Origin: Yarrowia lipolytica
Lineage: Eukaryota > Ascomycota > Dipodascomycetes > Dipodascales
DNA: 64,000 nt
Assembly (NCBI RefSeq): GCF_001761485.1
Contig: NC_090775.1
Location: forward strand, 372,001-436,000
Direction: 5' to 3'
The position numbers and the translations under genes are program-made. Shown here in pieces: positions 29,220 to 39,025 of this stretch (position 1 is the first letter of the stretch; each line of letters begins with the position of its first letter). The notes beneath the pieces are model-generated. The model made no database searches. It saw nothing but the letters and a program-made list of their open reading frames with translations, and was not told the origin of the DNA.

Positions 29220-30752
29220 TTACGCCGTCACAATAGCCCATTCACCTTCGGAACTAAGTACCTTCTCCACATCTTCCTTGGGCAGCTGTAAAGCTGTAGA
29301 AATAGCGTCAAAGTTTTTTGGCTGCTTTACGAGCTTGGCCAGGACTCCATCTACCTCCTCTTTCTTGATTCGCTCCTGATCAGGGCCCAGACCCACTCGT
29401 CGTCTTCCTCCCCGAGGAGTTGCGGAAACGTCCTGCACGTGTCTGTTTCTGTTGAAAGGAGTGATGCCTTCCAAAATGGGATATGAATGAGCTCTGTAAA
29501 TAATACCCTTGATAACGCCAAAGGTGATGAAGCGCCGAATATCAATGTTGACGAGCTCCTTTTGGTTCTCTGCATACCAGTCGCCGAGAGTTTGGCCCTG
29601 ATGCAACGACTTGTACAACTTGAACAGTTGTACAACGGAGGGAACAGTTCCTGACATGGAGTGAGAAGAAGAGAACGAGTTGGACCGCTGAGAAAGAGAC
29701 GATGATGATGAGGTAGACAATGCAGATGTGGCCGACGAAGACAAAGGAGGAATACTCAAGTGCCCACTTTGATCTCTCATCTGGCGCTCATATCGTTGTC
29801 TGAAAGAAGTTGAGAGTTCATTCGAAAACAAGCTGGTTCGTGACATGTGTCGTTTTCTATTGAGTCCTGGAGCAGGCATCATGCCCCCGAGGGTTCCTGC
29901 AGGTGAAAAGACATAAGCCTGGCATTCTCGACCCATATCTGCGTCTTCAATGAAATCTCCAATGTCTGAGGTGGGAGCGTAAATGTTGGAGAACTGGAAC
30001 AGGTCCACGATGATGATACATCTGTAGTACATGAGCTGCTGAATGCAATCCTTGGTGAGGTTGTAGTCTGCATCTGCGAGGTCTGCAATCCGACGAATGG
30101 AGTTGATCCCATTGATAAACGGCACAATCTTCTCCATGGTGGGATCCCAGTTTTCGTCCACCATTTGTTCCAGACGTACAGTTGCTATGGGAACGTACGA
30201 CGCTCTGAGGTCTGGAGGCGACGGGAAAATGGGAAACAGTTTAATGTTGATGGCGTTGGAGTCGTTGATGGCCACGAGGCATTCCGAGTAGTTGTTTAGG
30301 TCCTGGAACAGCTGCTGGATGATATTGTCGATGAAGACAATGTCTGGTCGGGCCGACAGAAGTTTGCTCTGGATCTCCAGCGCCTCGAACATCTTGCCTA
30401 TCCGTCTGATGGCTGCATCGTAGGCTCCCGAGGCTGACTCGTAGCTGAAGACGAATGCAAAGTTGAAAATGAACGAGTTTCGCGCGTACTCGTTGGAGTA
30501 GATGTGAACCGGGTACGAAGAGACTCGGTAGGCGTTACTTTTAATGGTTACGACGCGGTTGCACAGAGGCGGCTTGGGGATGACGTAGTTTTTCACCGCG
30601 TTGAAGGCCACCAGAGCTCCGGGCTGATCCAGAGATTCGGCATCAGGCACAATCGAGTCGCGGGGCACCTGAACCTCGACTCGTGGACCCTCGGTGGGAT
30701 GGAACGTGGAGTAGAAAATGGCCAGAATCGGCGCAAAGCCGTAAAAGTCCAT
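29220..30752 (-). CDS. NPR2: Nitrogen permease regulator 2 (SEACIT/GATOR1 subunit)
   Basis: A 510-residue homologue of Npr2/NPRL2. With Npr3 and Iml1 it forms the SEACIT (GATOR1) complex, which restrains TORC1 at the vacuole when amino acids are scarce. The N-terminal longin-like domain opens with FAPILAIFYSTFHPTEGPRV, a block shared by all NPR2 proteins, and continues with VISSYPVHI-type text (here RVSSYPVHIYSNEYARN). The middle includes IVPFINGINSIRRIADLADAD and LMYYRCIIIVDLFQFSNIY. A Ser-rich insertion lies at about 335-375. The end contains RRFITFGVIKGIIYRAHSYPIL, the winged-helix region. The ATG at 30752 is the natural start. Confidence 0.95.
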   Translation of the reverse strand: MDFYGFAPILAIFYSTFHPTEGPRVEVQVPRDSIVPDAESLDQPGALVAFNAVKNYVIPKPPLCNRVVTIKSNAYRVSSYPVHIYSNEYARNSFIFNFAFVFSYESASGAYDAAIRRIGKMFEALEIQSKLLSARPDIVFIDNIIQQLFQDLNNYSECLVAINDSNAINIKLFPIFPSPPDLRASYVPIATVRLEQMVDENWDPTMEKIVPFINGINSIRRIADLADADYNLTKDCIQQLMYYRCIIIVDLFQFSNIYAPTSDIGDFIEDADMGRECQAYVFSPAGTLGGMMPAPGLNRKRHMSRTSLFSNELSTSFRQRYERQMRDQSGHLSIPPLSSSATSALSTSSSSSLSQRSNSFSSSHSMSGTVPSVVQLFKLYKSLHQGQTLGDWYAENQKELVNIDIRRFITFGVIKGIIYRAHSYPILEGITPFNRNRHVQDVSATPRGGRRRVGLGPDQERIKKEEVDGVLAKLVKQPKNFDAISTALQLPKEDVEKVLSSEGEWAIVTA

Positions 30753-31830
30753 GTCGTGTGTTTGAGGTGAGGCTTAACGTGGTGAGGGTGATATGATATG
30801 TGGTGATGTCCCACCTGCATGATAACGATAGGCATTGTTGTGGGAGGGAGATGAGAGCAGTACAGGGAGTGATGGAGAGACGGTAGATAGAAGGGGGACA
30901 CGACGCTTCAGTAAAATGAGGAAAAGAATTGAGCCTTCTATTTATTTTTTCAGAGAATGATAGGTGGAAGGTGCTGTTCAAGCAATCTAATCCATGCATT
31001 TGTTTGTTCACTATAGTTGAGTTAGTTCATGTGTAGTTGAATGTGACAAGTAGTTGAGCTACCTATAGTTGAGGAAGACAAGGCACCTGTAGTAGGACAT
31101 ATCCATGATATTACGTCACAGAGCCACAAGATATTTCTCAATTGATAGATACAGATCTAGAAGAAGCAATTGTATGTAATTAGATGTCCTAATACCATCT
31201 TACTATGCTGAGATGAGCCTTTTATTGATTTTTGAGGACTTGTTATTTTTGTCGGAAGTTTAGTTGAAGGAGGAAAATTCCAGTTCTGTAGCCGCGTACA
31301 ATACACTCGCCTTCCAAAGAAAGCCGGTAAAAGTAATCACTATACTGTATAAGTTATGCCCGCATTCCAAGTTGTGCAATTGCACACTACCGTGTACATT
31401 CAGTATACGTTTTACTTTTTTCCTTTTTCTCCAACTACGTCATTTCACTGCGATAATACTCCAAGTATCTCTCGTGCTGTAGATTTTACTTGCAGCCTTA
31501 CAAGCGAAGACATTCAGTGCATTCAGTGCGAGCTGATAAAAGACTCACCAGCACGAGTTGTTGCTATGACCGTTCCACGTTCATCATGCTGCGGCTTTCA
31601 CGATTTATCGAGTGCTGATTTGCCACAGTGCACTATTTATTGCTCCTATAACACGAGCCTAGCACCCATCAACTGAGCTTCTTTCTCTTCCGCCTGAACT
31701 TGTCTTGCATCTGAGCTTCGAGCATCGCACTCGTAGCTCTCACGAACCACTTTACCGCCCACTGCCGCCGACATACCCCGCTCAATACGGATCAATTGGT
31801 GCGTGTGCAGGAGAGCAGCAGTAGCTCACA

Positions 31831-31870
31831 GCGACAGACAGCGACAGACAGCGACAGGCAGCGACAGGCA
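31831..31870. repeat. Decamer tandem repeat GCGACAGACA/GCGACAGGCA
   Basis: Four exact-length ten-base units. The first two read GCGACAGACA and the last two GCGACAGGCA. Confidence 0.9.
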
Positions 31871-32323
31871 TGCGTCTCATATGATATGACTAATTTACTC
31901 TGTACGTGCGGTGGATGTTCTGTATCGTATGAACAACCAGCGGTGAGACTTGGATTCAACGCCTTCAAGTTAGACTCAAAACAGTGTGCGGTTGTCGGAT
32001 GTTGATCTGGGGTGTCAATTGGTCAATTGATGGCGTACGGAAACTGAGCGGCCAGACCACCGTCTCTTCCCAGCGCCAACACCTCGAATACTCCCGATCT
32101 GCTCTTGCACTCCTTGTGGCACCTTTGGCCCCGTCTTCTTCTGCGGGCAAAAAAACAAGCTTTACAACCCCAGACTTCGGATACTCTTCGGCCGAAGACT
32201 AGAGAGACCTGAAAAAGAGAGGTAATTGAGGCAGCAATGAACATGGGTCGGAACAGGCGGATTGCTCCCACAAGTGAAGGAATCGGAACCGTCACATAAT
32301 ACAGCACGAAACCAAGTCTTTGA

Positions 32324-32332
32324 TTTGCCACC
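32324..32332 (-). promoter_or_regulatory. PACE-type element (TTTGCCACC) upstream of HSP60
   Basis: This is the exact reverse complement of the Rpn4-binding nonamer GGTGGCAAA, 174 bases before the HSP60 start codon. The same nonamer occurs at RPT2 in this window. Regulation of HSP60 by an Rpn4-like factor is inferred. Confidence 0.55.
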
Positions 32333-32391
32333 CGCCGCCACACATAGCCAATACAGCCAGTAATCCCTGGGGTGAGCCCTAACCCCAGCAG

Positions 32392-32411
32392 AGAACTCTA
32401 AGGAACTTTCC
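32392..32411 (+). promoter_or_regulatory. Heat-shock element of HSP60
   Basis: Five-base units AGAAC, TCTAA, GGAAC, TTTCC are in register: nGAAn, a gap, nGAAn, nTTCn. This is a gapped binding site for heat-shock factor Hsf1, 21 bases upstream of the TATA box and 95 bases before the ATG. Confidence 0.6.
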
Positions 32412-32431
32412 ACCGCGAACCTTGGCCTGGG

Positions 32432-32438
32432 TATAAAT
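32432..32438 (+). promoter_or_regulatory. TATA box of HSP60
   Basis: TATAAAT lies 68 bases before the start codon, next to the heat-shock element. Confidence 0.6.
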
Positions 32439-32505
32439 TTTCGCCTTGTCCCAACCGCACATAGGTCGATTGATTCAAACCACCAAATTTCTCTCTACTA
32501 CAAAA

Positions 32506-34230
32506 ATGCAGCGAGTCATTGCACGATCCAGCCGTCTGCGACCCCAGCAGATCCGAGGCTTTGCTCACAAGGAGCTCAAGTTTGGCGTCGAGGGCCGAGC
32601 CGCTCTGCTCAAGGGTGTCGACACTCTGGCCAAGGCCGTCTCCGTCACTCTGGGCCCCAAGGGCCGAAACGTGCTCATTGAGCAGTCGTTTGGCTCCCCC
32701 AAGATCACTAAGGATGGTGTCACTGTTGCCCGATCCATCACTCTCGAGGACAAATTTGAGAACATGGGCGCTCGTCTTCTGCAGGAGGTTGCCTCCAAGA
32801 CCAACGAGACCGCCGGAGACGGAACCACCTCCGCCACCGTTCTCGGCCGATCCATCTTCACCGAGTCCGTCAAGAACGTGGCTGCCGGCTGCAACCCCAT
32901 GGATCTGCGACGAGGCTCCCAGGCCGCTGTCGACGCCGTCGTCGAGTTCCTCCAGAAGAACAAGCGGGAGATCACCACTTCTGAGGAGATTGCCCAGGTC
33001 GCTACCATCTCTGCTAACGGCGACACTCACATTGGCCAGCTGATTGCCAACGCCATGGAGAAGGTCGGCAAGGAGGGTGTCATCACTGTCAAGGAGGGCA
33101 AGACCATTGAGGACGAGCTCGAGATCACCGAGGGTATGCGATTCGACCGAGGCTACATCTCCCCTTACTTTGTCACCGACGTTAAGTCCGGCAAGGTTGA
33201 GTTTGAGAACCCTCTGATTCTCATCTCCGAGAAGAAGATCTCTTCTATCCAGGACATTCTTCCCTCTCTCGAGCTGTCCAACAAGCAGCGACGACCCTTG
33301 CTGATCCTGGCTGAGGACGTTGACGGCGAGGCCCTGGCTGCTTGTATCCTCAACAAGCTGCGAGGCCAGGTCCAGGTTGCAGCTGTCAAGGCCCCTGGCT
33401 TTGGTGACAACCGAAAGTCTATCCTCGGCGACATCTCCATCCTCACTGGTGGTACCGTCTTCACTGAGGACCTCGATGTCAAGCCTGAGAACGCCACCGC
33501 CGACATGCTCGGTTCTTGTGGCGCCATCACCATCACCAAGGAGGACACCATCATCCTCAACGGTGAGGGCTCCAAGGACTCTATTGCCCAGCGATGCGAG
33601 CAGATCCGAGCCTTCATGGCTGACTCCACCACCTCCGAGTACGAGAAGGAGAAGCTGCAGGAGCGACTGGCCAAGCTGTCTGGCGGTGTTGCCGTCATCA
33701 AGGTCGGAGGCTCCTCCGAGGTTGAGGTTGGCGAGAAGAAGGACCGTTTCGTCGACGCTCTCAACGCCACCCGAGCCGCCGTCGAGGAGGGTATTCTCCC
33801 CGGAGGAGGAACCGCTCTGCTCAAGGCCTCTCGAAACCTGGACTCCGTGCCTACCGCTAACTTTGACCAGAAGCTCGGTGTTAACATTATTCGAACTGCC
33901 ATCACCAAGCCTGCTCGAACCATCGTTGAGAACGCCGGTGGCGAGGGCTCCGTCGTTGTCGGCAAGCTCACTGACGAGTTTGGCGAGGACTTCAACATGG
34001 GTTACAACGCCGCCAAGGGCGAGTACACCGACATGATTGCTGCCGGTATCATCGACCCCTTCAAGGTTGTGCGAACCGGTCTGGTTGACGCTTCTGGTGT
34101 CGCCTCTCTGCTCGCCACCACCGAGTGCGCCATTGTCGATGCTCCTGAGCCTAAGGGACCTGCTGCTGCTCCTGCTGGCGGCATGCCCGGTATGGGTGGT
34201 ATGGGAGGCATGGGAGGCATGGGCTTCTAA
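32506..34230 (+). CDS. HSP60: Mitochondrial chaperonin Hsp60
   Basis: A 574-residue group I chaperonin that folds imported proteins in the mitochondrial matrix with Hsp10. The first 20-25 residues form an Arg-rich presequence ([20 protein letters not shown]). The mature part starts near AHKELKFG. GroEL hallmarks include [12 protein letters not shown], the ATP-site block [29 protein letters not shown], and the C-terminal GGM repeats ([17 protein letters not shown]). The frame extends 20 codons upstream to a GTG-type start, but the ATG at 32506, with an AAAAATG context, gives the expected presequence. Codon bias is extreme. Confidence 0.98.
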   Translation: MQRVIARSSRLRPQQIRGFAHKELKFGVEGRAALLKGVDTLAKAVSVTLGPKGRNVLIEQSFGSPKITKDGVTVARSITLEDKFENMGARLLQEVASKTNETAGDGTTSATVLGRSIFTESVKNVAAGCNPMDLRRGSQAAVDAVVEFLQKNKREITTSEEIAQVATISANGDTHIGQLIANAMEKVGKEGVITVKEGKTIEDELEITEGMRFDRGYISPYFVTDVKSGKVEFENPLILISEKKISSIQDILPSLELSNKQRRPLLILAEDVDGEALAACILNKLRGQVQVAAVKAPGFGDNRKSILGDISILTGGTVFTEDLDVKPENATADMLGSCGAITITKEDTIILNGEGSKDSIAQRCEQIRAFMADSTTSEYEKEKLQERLAKLSGGVAVIKVGGSSEVEVGEKKDRFVDALNATRAAVEEGILPGGGTALLKASRNLDSVPTANFDQKLGVNIIRTAITKPARTIVENAGGEGSVVVGKLTDEFGEDFNMGYNAAKGEYTDMIAAGIIDPFKVVRTGLVDASGVASLLATTECAIVDAPEPKGPAAAPAGGMPGMGGMGGMGGMGF

Positions 34231-35340
34231 TGTGCTAGATGTAAATATGTAAATATGATTTATGAACGAGTTAAACGAGCTCAGCGAGTTTGGCTCGTGT
34301 ATTTGAGAACCTCTGGCTGTATCTACGATGTAAGTACATATTGCACTTGGTCAACAGCGCATTCGAACCAGAAGTTTTACGACAAGCTGTGTCAAAATCC
34401 CCTTCAATCATCTCAGAATATTATGCTGGTTCTTATAGCGGTAAAATGTTTGTCCCTAGTAATACAGAAGAACCAGATGTGGGCACTCTTTCACCGTTTG
34501 TGATGTTTCCTCGCTGTGTCTTGCATCATATTAGCTTGGCGATGGCTGCGAAGTATCGCTAGGCTTGGTATGTGTCCAAATTCCCTCATTTTTGATCAAT
34601 TGGAACTAAAAAAAAACAACAGGAGATTTAGATAGACCACATCTCCCTTTTTAATCACTTCCAATATGATCAAACCACTAAAAAAACCAGTTTGAGCGAC
34701 CGTTTTTTTCTGAGGTCAACCGAAGCTTAAATCCAATAAACTATTTAACCGGTAATATGTACGAGAAGGTACATCCTTGAGAGTCTGTTGAAAGCTACGA
34801 GAACGGTGGTATCGTGGTAGGAGGTGCTTTTGGTGGCAACCGTATCGATTATATTTTGTCTCATTAACACATTGCCGTTCACGTGATCTGAAAGAAATAC
34901 AAACAGACGCTCCAGACCACCCGATGTTGTCTTCTTCTTCAACGACAGGCCCATCATCATTCCAACGGTTGTAATTAAGCCGCATGGAGGTCATCAGACA
35001 AGGATGATTGCAAGTGGATACCGGCATTGGTAAAAGAGGCTAAAGGTCACATGAGAAAAAAATGGACTCTGGTAGTTTGAGAGCAAAGACGCCATCTTGT
35101 AACTCGCCACCGACAATGGCTAACGTCTTCGCCTTGGTTGGTGGTTGTCCACAGTGCAGAATCGAACCTTGGAGCTTATCCGGTAGGCTAAAGTTTGGGC
35201 TGGCGGGCCGGGTAACCGCATGTTTACATCAGCAAAGTATAAGAAAGGCCCAAGTCCCAATTACGCGCAGACGCGTTTATTTCTGCTGCAACACCACCTC
35301 ACAACACCACCCTTTACACCAACCATCACAACTACACAAC
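34231..35340. other. 1.1-kb intergenic region, AT-rich
   Basis: This lies between HSP60 and the H2A.Z gene. It includes an A9 run near 34607, a TTCACGTGATC site near 34877, and a TATA-like GTATAAG at about 35236, close to the histone gene. A frame runs upstream from the H2A.Z gene to 35062 but is not conserved. No gene was recognised. Confidence 0.55.
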
Positions 35341-35763
35341 ATGTCTGGCGGAAAAGGAAAAGGCGGCAAGGGCAAGGGCGGCAAGGGAAAGGGCGGAAAG
35401 GCATCAGCCGCTGTCGAGGGCGCCCAGCAGTCACATTCGAGCCGAGCAGGCCTGCAATTCCCCGTGGGCCGTATCAAGCGATACATGAAGAAGAGCGTAC
35501 AGAACAAGGTGCGTGTGGGAGCCAAGGCGGCCATCTACATTGCGGCGGTGCTGGAGTATCTGACTGCTGAGGTTCTGGAGTTGGCGGGTAACGCTGCACG
35601 TGATCTCAAGGTCAAGCGAATCACTCCTCGACACTTGCAGCTTGCCATTCGAGGAGACGAGGAGCTGGACACCCTCATCCAGGCCACCATTGCCTATGGA
35701 GGAGTCATGCCCCACATTAACAAGGCTCTGCTGCTCAAGGTGGAGCAGCACAAGAAGAAGTAA
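35341..35763 (+). CDS. HTZ1: Histone variant H2A.Z
   Basis: A 140-residue H2A.Z, deposited by SWR1 at promoters and boundaries. The histone fold contains [65 protein letters not shown] as shorter recognisable blocks, and the H2A.Z-specific ending [21 protein letters not shown]-like residues. The features [12 protein letters not shown] and [16 protein letters not shown] separate it from canonical H2A. The N-terminal tail is made almost entirely of GKGGK repeats (residues 3-21), providing many acetylatable lysines. The gene is intronless. The start ATG follows a CACAAC leader. Confidence 0.96.
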   Translation: MSGGKGKGGKGKGGKGKGGKASAAVEGAQQSHSSRAGLQFPVGRIKRYMKKSVQNKVRVGAKAAIYIAAVLEYLTAEVLELAGNAARDLKVKRITPRHLQLAIRGDEELDTLIQATIAYGGVMPHINKALLLKVEQHKKK

Positions 35764-36290
35764 TATTGGTGGAGGATGGAGAACCACGGCTTATTGTATT
35801 TTTATAATCCTAGGATAAATGTATTTGTATATTGTTGTGTCGTGAGGAATGTAGGGGGCTGGCTGGTCGACTTCTATAATACAAAAAAACAAAACATTTG
35901 CATGATGGACAAGGGTGAGTGAATGACTTAAGACGGTGTCAGACAGGCAGCTCATCAGACTTGGCATGTCACGGGTCCTACATGTCGTGTCGTTAACGTA
36001 AATATATATATATATCTCTACACGTCCGCTCGGTGCTTCGTCTTGTATCCCACCATTTTCTGTTCTCACTTTTTCTTGTCATTTTCCGCTTTTTGTTTTG
36101 GGCTCCCTGAATCCTCCCAACCAACCCTCGCCGCGATAACGCTACGGCTCCCCAGGTCCCCAGGCTTTAGAGCAAACCTTACTCGGTGCTTGCCTTATTT
36201 TTGACTCAGTGAAACCTTGCGCAGATCGTATATCTTGGCCGTGAGAACCGTAGCCTCTCAAACACACACTCCATACACTCCACACATACA
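35764..36290. other. Intergenic region upstream of GCV1
   Basis: The 527 bases hold the H2A.Z 3' end, an AT dinucleotide run near 36002-36015 and a TC/TTT-rich tract at about 36060-36100. No gene was seen. Confidence 0.6.
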
Positions 36291-37511
36291 ATGCTTCGAG
36301 TTGCACACTTTTCCCGAGCTGCTGTTTCTGCGCGAGCAGCCATTCCCACCACACGAGTCGCCTTGCAGCGAGTTGCTCGATACTCCGTGGACGCTAACCT
36401 CAAGAAGACCCCCCTTTTCCCTCTCCATGAGAAGCTGGACGCCCAGTTTGTCGACTACGCCGGCTTTGCCATGCCCGTGCTTTACAAGGGTACTACACAC
36501 ATCCAGTCGCATAATTGGGTGCGGGAGAAGGCCGGTCTGTTCGACGTGTCGCATATGCTGCAGCACCGGTTCTCTGGCCCCGCTGCTACCGAGTTCCTGG
36601 AGAAGATCACCCCCGCAGACCTCCAAGCGCTGCAGCCCTTCACCTCGACTCTGTCTGTGCTCCTCACCCCCGAGGGAGGCATTGTCGACGATCTGATCAT
36701 CTCCAAGCACGGTGAGAACGACTTCTACGTGGTGACCAACGCCGGCTGCAGAGATAAGGATCTAGCCTTCCTGGCCAAGGAGAGCGAGCCGTTTGGCGAC
36801 AAGCTGGTCCACGACACAATTGGTGGCGGCCTGATCGCTCTACAGGGTCCCGAGGCTGCCGCTGCGCTCCAGAAGTTCACCAACTATGATCTGTCCCAGA
36901 TCAAGTTTGGCCAGTCCGCCTGGGTCGACTTTGGAGGCAACAAGTACCACGTGGCCCGAGGAGGATACACTGGTGAGGACGGCTTCGAGGTGTCCATCCC
37001 TGACGATGCAGCCTCTGTTGCCTTTGCCGAGGCTCTCCTTGAGAACGACAACGTCATTGCTGTCGGCCTGGCTGCCCGAGACTCTCTGCGACTCGAGGCC
37101 GGAATGTGTCTCTATGGCCACGAGCTGAGCGAGGAGCTGACTCCTGTCGAGGCTGGCCTCACCTGGGTTGTTGGCAAGGCCCGACGATCTGGTGACCGAA
37201 CTGGATTCAACGGCTCTGACAAGATTCTGGCCCAGATCAAGGACAAGTCCGCCACGAAGGCCCGAGTGGGTCTGTTCAACGACGGCCCTGCTCCCCGAGA
37301 GGGCGTTGCCATTCTCAACGAGGCGGGCGAGAAGGTCGGAGTCGTCACTTCCGGCTGCAAGTCTCCTTCTCTCAACAAGAACATCGGTATGGGCTACGTC
37401 AACAAGCCATTCAACAAGAGCGGCACCAAGCTGACTCTTGATATCCGAAACAAGAAGCGACCCGCCGAGGTGGTCAAGATGCCCTTTGTTCCCCACAAGT
37501 ACTTCAAGTAG
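36291..37511 (+). CDS. GCV1: Glycine cleavage system T protein (aminomethyltransferase)
   Basis: A 406-residue mitochondrial T protein. It transfers the methylene group from the H protein's lipoyl-bound intermediate to tetrahydrofolate and releases ammonia. The N-terminal 35 residues are an Arg/Ala-rich targeting sequence. The folate-binding GcvT domain carries the family blocks QFVDYAGFAMPVLYKGT, REKAGLFDVSHMLQ, VARGGYTGEDGFEVSIP and ARDSLRLEAGMCLYGHEL, the last being highly diagnostic. The C-terminal barrel ends VKMPFVPHKYFK, a conserved ending. The TATA-like GTATATC at about 36229 precedes a CACA-rich leader. Confidence 0.97.
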   Translation: MLRVAHFSRAAVSARAAIPTTRVALQRVARYSVDANLKKTPLFPLHEKLDAQFVDYAGFAMPVLYKGTTHIQSHNWVREKAGLFDVSHMLQHRFSGPAATEFLEKITPADLQALQPFTSTLSVLLTPEGGIVDDLIISKHGENDFYVVTNAGCRDKDLAFLAKESEPFGDKLVHDTIGGGLIALQGPEAAAALQKFTNYDLSQIKFGQSAWVDFGGNKYHVARGGYTGEDGFEVSIPDDAASVAFAEALLENDNVIAVGLAARDSLRLEAGMCLYGHELSEELTPVEAGLTWVVGKARRSGDRTGFNGSDKILAQIKDKSATKARVGLFNDGPAPREGVAILNEAGEKVGVVTSGCKSPSLNKNIGMGYVNKPFNKSGTKLTLDIRNKKRPAEVVKMPFVPHKYFK

Positions 37512-37993
37512 ACGCAGAGAGGACAAGCAAGGGAAGAACTAAATTATACGTATTAATACATCATTGCAGAAGGAATCACGAATGTCAAGTAGACTGAATA
37601 GGTGTCTGACTGTGTAATGTAAGATTCGAATTGATTGTCATTGACTCGTATGTACTATGCCTTCTGTTGATAGGACCTCTATCAAGCGTAGTTGTAGGGT
37701 ATGTACTGTGGCTCTATATACAATATTTGTAAATTGAACTGTCCTGAAATAATCCATCTTAGCGAGTCACAGAGAAACAATGCAATGGACTCAGAAACAA
37801 TGCAACGGACTCAATTGAGCGCTCTTATATCTACAAGTAGCAAAGTCCTTCTCTACTATTACAATAGATGCCGACAAGACTGTGTTCCTTCTATGGCAAA
37901 CAATCAACTAACTGTCTGTACACCCAGATATCTTCGTTTTCTATATTACATGCTATTTACAATGTTAGTTTGTTCAGTCAAAACAATACTCGT
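37512..37993. other. Intergenic between convergent genes
   Basis: The 482 AT-rich bases between GCV1 and the OPA3-like gene contain a direct repeat around 37780-37815 (two copies of GAAACAATGCAA followed by GGACTCA). Nothing else was recognised. Confidence 0.6.
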
Positions 37994-38659
37994 TCAGTTC
38001 TCCTTAGCTGACACAGCATTCTTGGGAACAGGTGACTCGGGGTGAATCACCTTGCTCTCATGACCAGGCTTGTTATGGTTCTCCACAAGTTTCTGAATAT
38101 TATCCATAGTTGACAGTTTTGGAACGGTAGGGGATGGAGTGGCCTCACCTGCGGTCTCAGCCACCTCCCTCACCCGCTTGGACACCTTGTTTGTATCTTT
38201 GTCCACTACCAGATGCTGAGGATTGAGACCCTCGGGGGCCTTATAATCATCTTCCAGCAGCTTTCGCTTGACGAGTTTCTCCTTGAGCCACTCAATCTCG
38301 TCCTGAAGAGTCTCGATATCGTCAGCCACCGTCTCTCGTCGATTCAACTCTTTCCTTCGAGCCCGGAATGATTCGTACAGAATAAGACCTCCCGCCACGG
38401 AGAAAATAAACCCCTCAGCCACAAACGTAGCACCCGATTCAATGGCCTTGGCCTCATTGAGCGGCCGCACCTTGAAGGTCGACTTGCCCATCAGACGCAT
38501 CTTCAGATTGGTGTCTGTCTGATGGAGTCGCTGGGCCAGCGAGATGCAGATTTGCTTGAATCGAGGGTGCTGTTTGGCCTGTCCCTTGATGGCCGTCGCC
38601 ATGGGTTTGGCTATGGTTCTGACCAGCAGGGACGTGAGCTTGAGCGCGATTCCACTCAT
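37994..38659 (-). CDS. OPA3-like mitochondrial protein
   Basis: A 221-residue member of the OPA3 family, small mitochondrial proteins of uncertain function whose human member is mutated in optic atrophy and 3-methylglutaconic aciduria. The block KQHPRFKQICISLAQRLHQ is characteristic. A hydrophobic segment at about 78-96 (FVAEGFIFSVAGGLILYES) is followed by a coiled coil with RRKELNRRET and LQDEIEWLKEKL at about 100-135, as in other OPA3 proteins. The C-terminal 80 residues are polar and not conserved. It is divergent to ATP3, another mitochondrial gene. Confidence 0.92.
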   Translation of the reverse strand: MSGIALKLTSLLVRTIAKPMATAIKGQAKQHPRFKQICISLAQRLHQTDTNLKMRLMGKSTFKVRPLNEAKAIESGATFVAEGFIFSVAGGLILYESFRARRKELNRRETVADDIETLQDEIEWLKEKLVKRKLLEDDYKAPEGLNPQHLVVDKDTNKVSKRVREVAETAGEATPSPTVPKLSTMDNIQKLVENHNKPGHESKVIHPESPVPKNAVSAKEN

Positions 38660-39025
38660 GTTAGATGTGTCGAAAGTGTGAGATGAATGCCTGTCTCGAA
38701 CTCAGCTCCGAAACTCAGTGGCGACATATCCATCATGGTGGTGCGGCTCATAAATTAATTCAGGTGGGATTCGAACATGGGCGTGTTGGGAAGATAGGGT
38801 TAGGGGAGCAACCAGGAAGCTCCCCGTTTCTCCCGGGACTTAAGGTTCCGGCGACAACGAAAATTGCTCCGGCGCAGATTCCAGCACCGCGTAAACTGTA
38901 TACTTCCCAGCAGGTGCGCTGATTGGCCCAAATACTGACAACACCTTGAATTTTCCCACACCGTAAACTCCTCCCTTTGGAAGTGTCGCATCACCGCTAA
39001 ACGACAACCACAATCAACTGGCAAG
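38660..39025. promoter_or_regulatory. Divergent promoter of OPA3-like gene and ATP3
   Basis: A 366-base promoter region lies between two mitochondrial genes. A GGATTCGAAC string at 38768 resembles a tRNA B box in reverse, but no tRNA fold surrounds it. No other feature is supported. Confidence 0.5.

Larger units (their letters stand above)
30753..32505. promoter_or_regulatory. 1.75-kb divergent region between NPR2 and HSP60
   Basis: No gene was identified. It holds a decamer repeat at 31831-31870 and, near HSP60, a PACE-like site, a heat-shock element and a TATA box, each listed separately. Short open frames in the middle lack conserved features. Confidence 0.55.

Noticed and set aside
38764-38775. 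GGATTCGAAC as a reversed tRNA B box
   Set aside because: The flanking bases do not form acceptor, anticodon or D arms.
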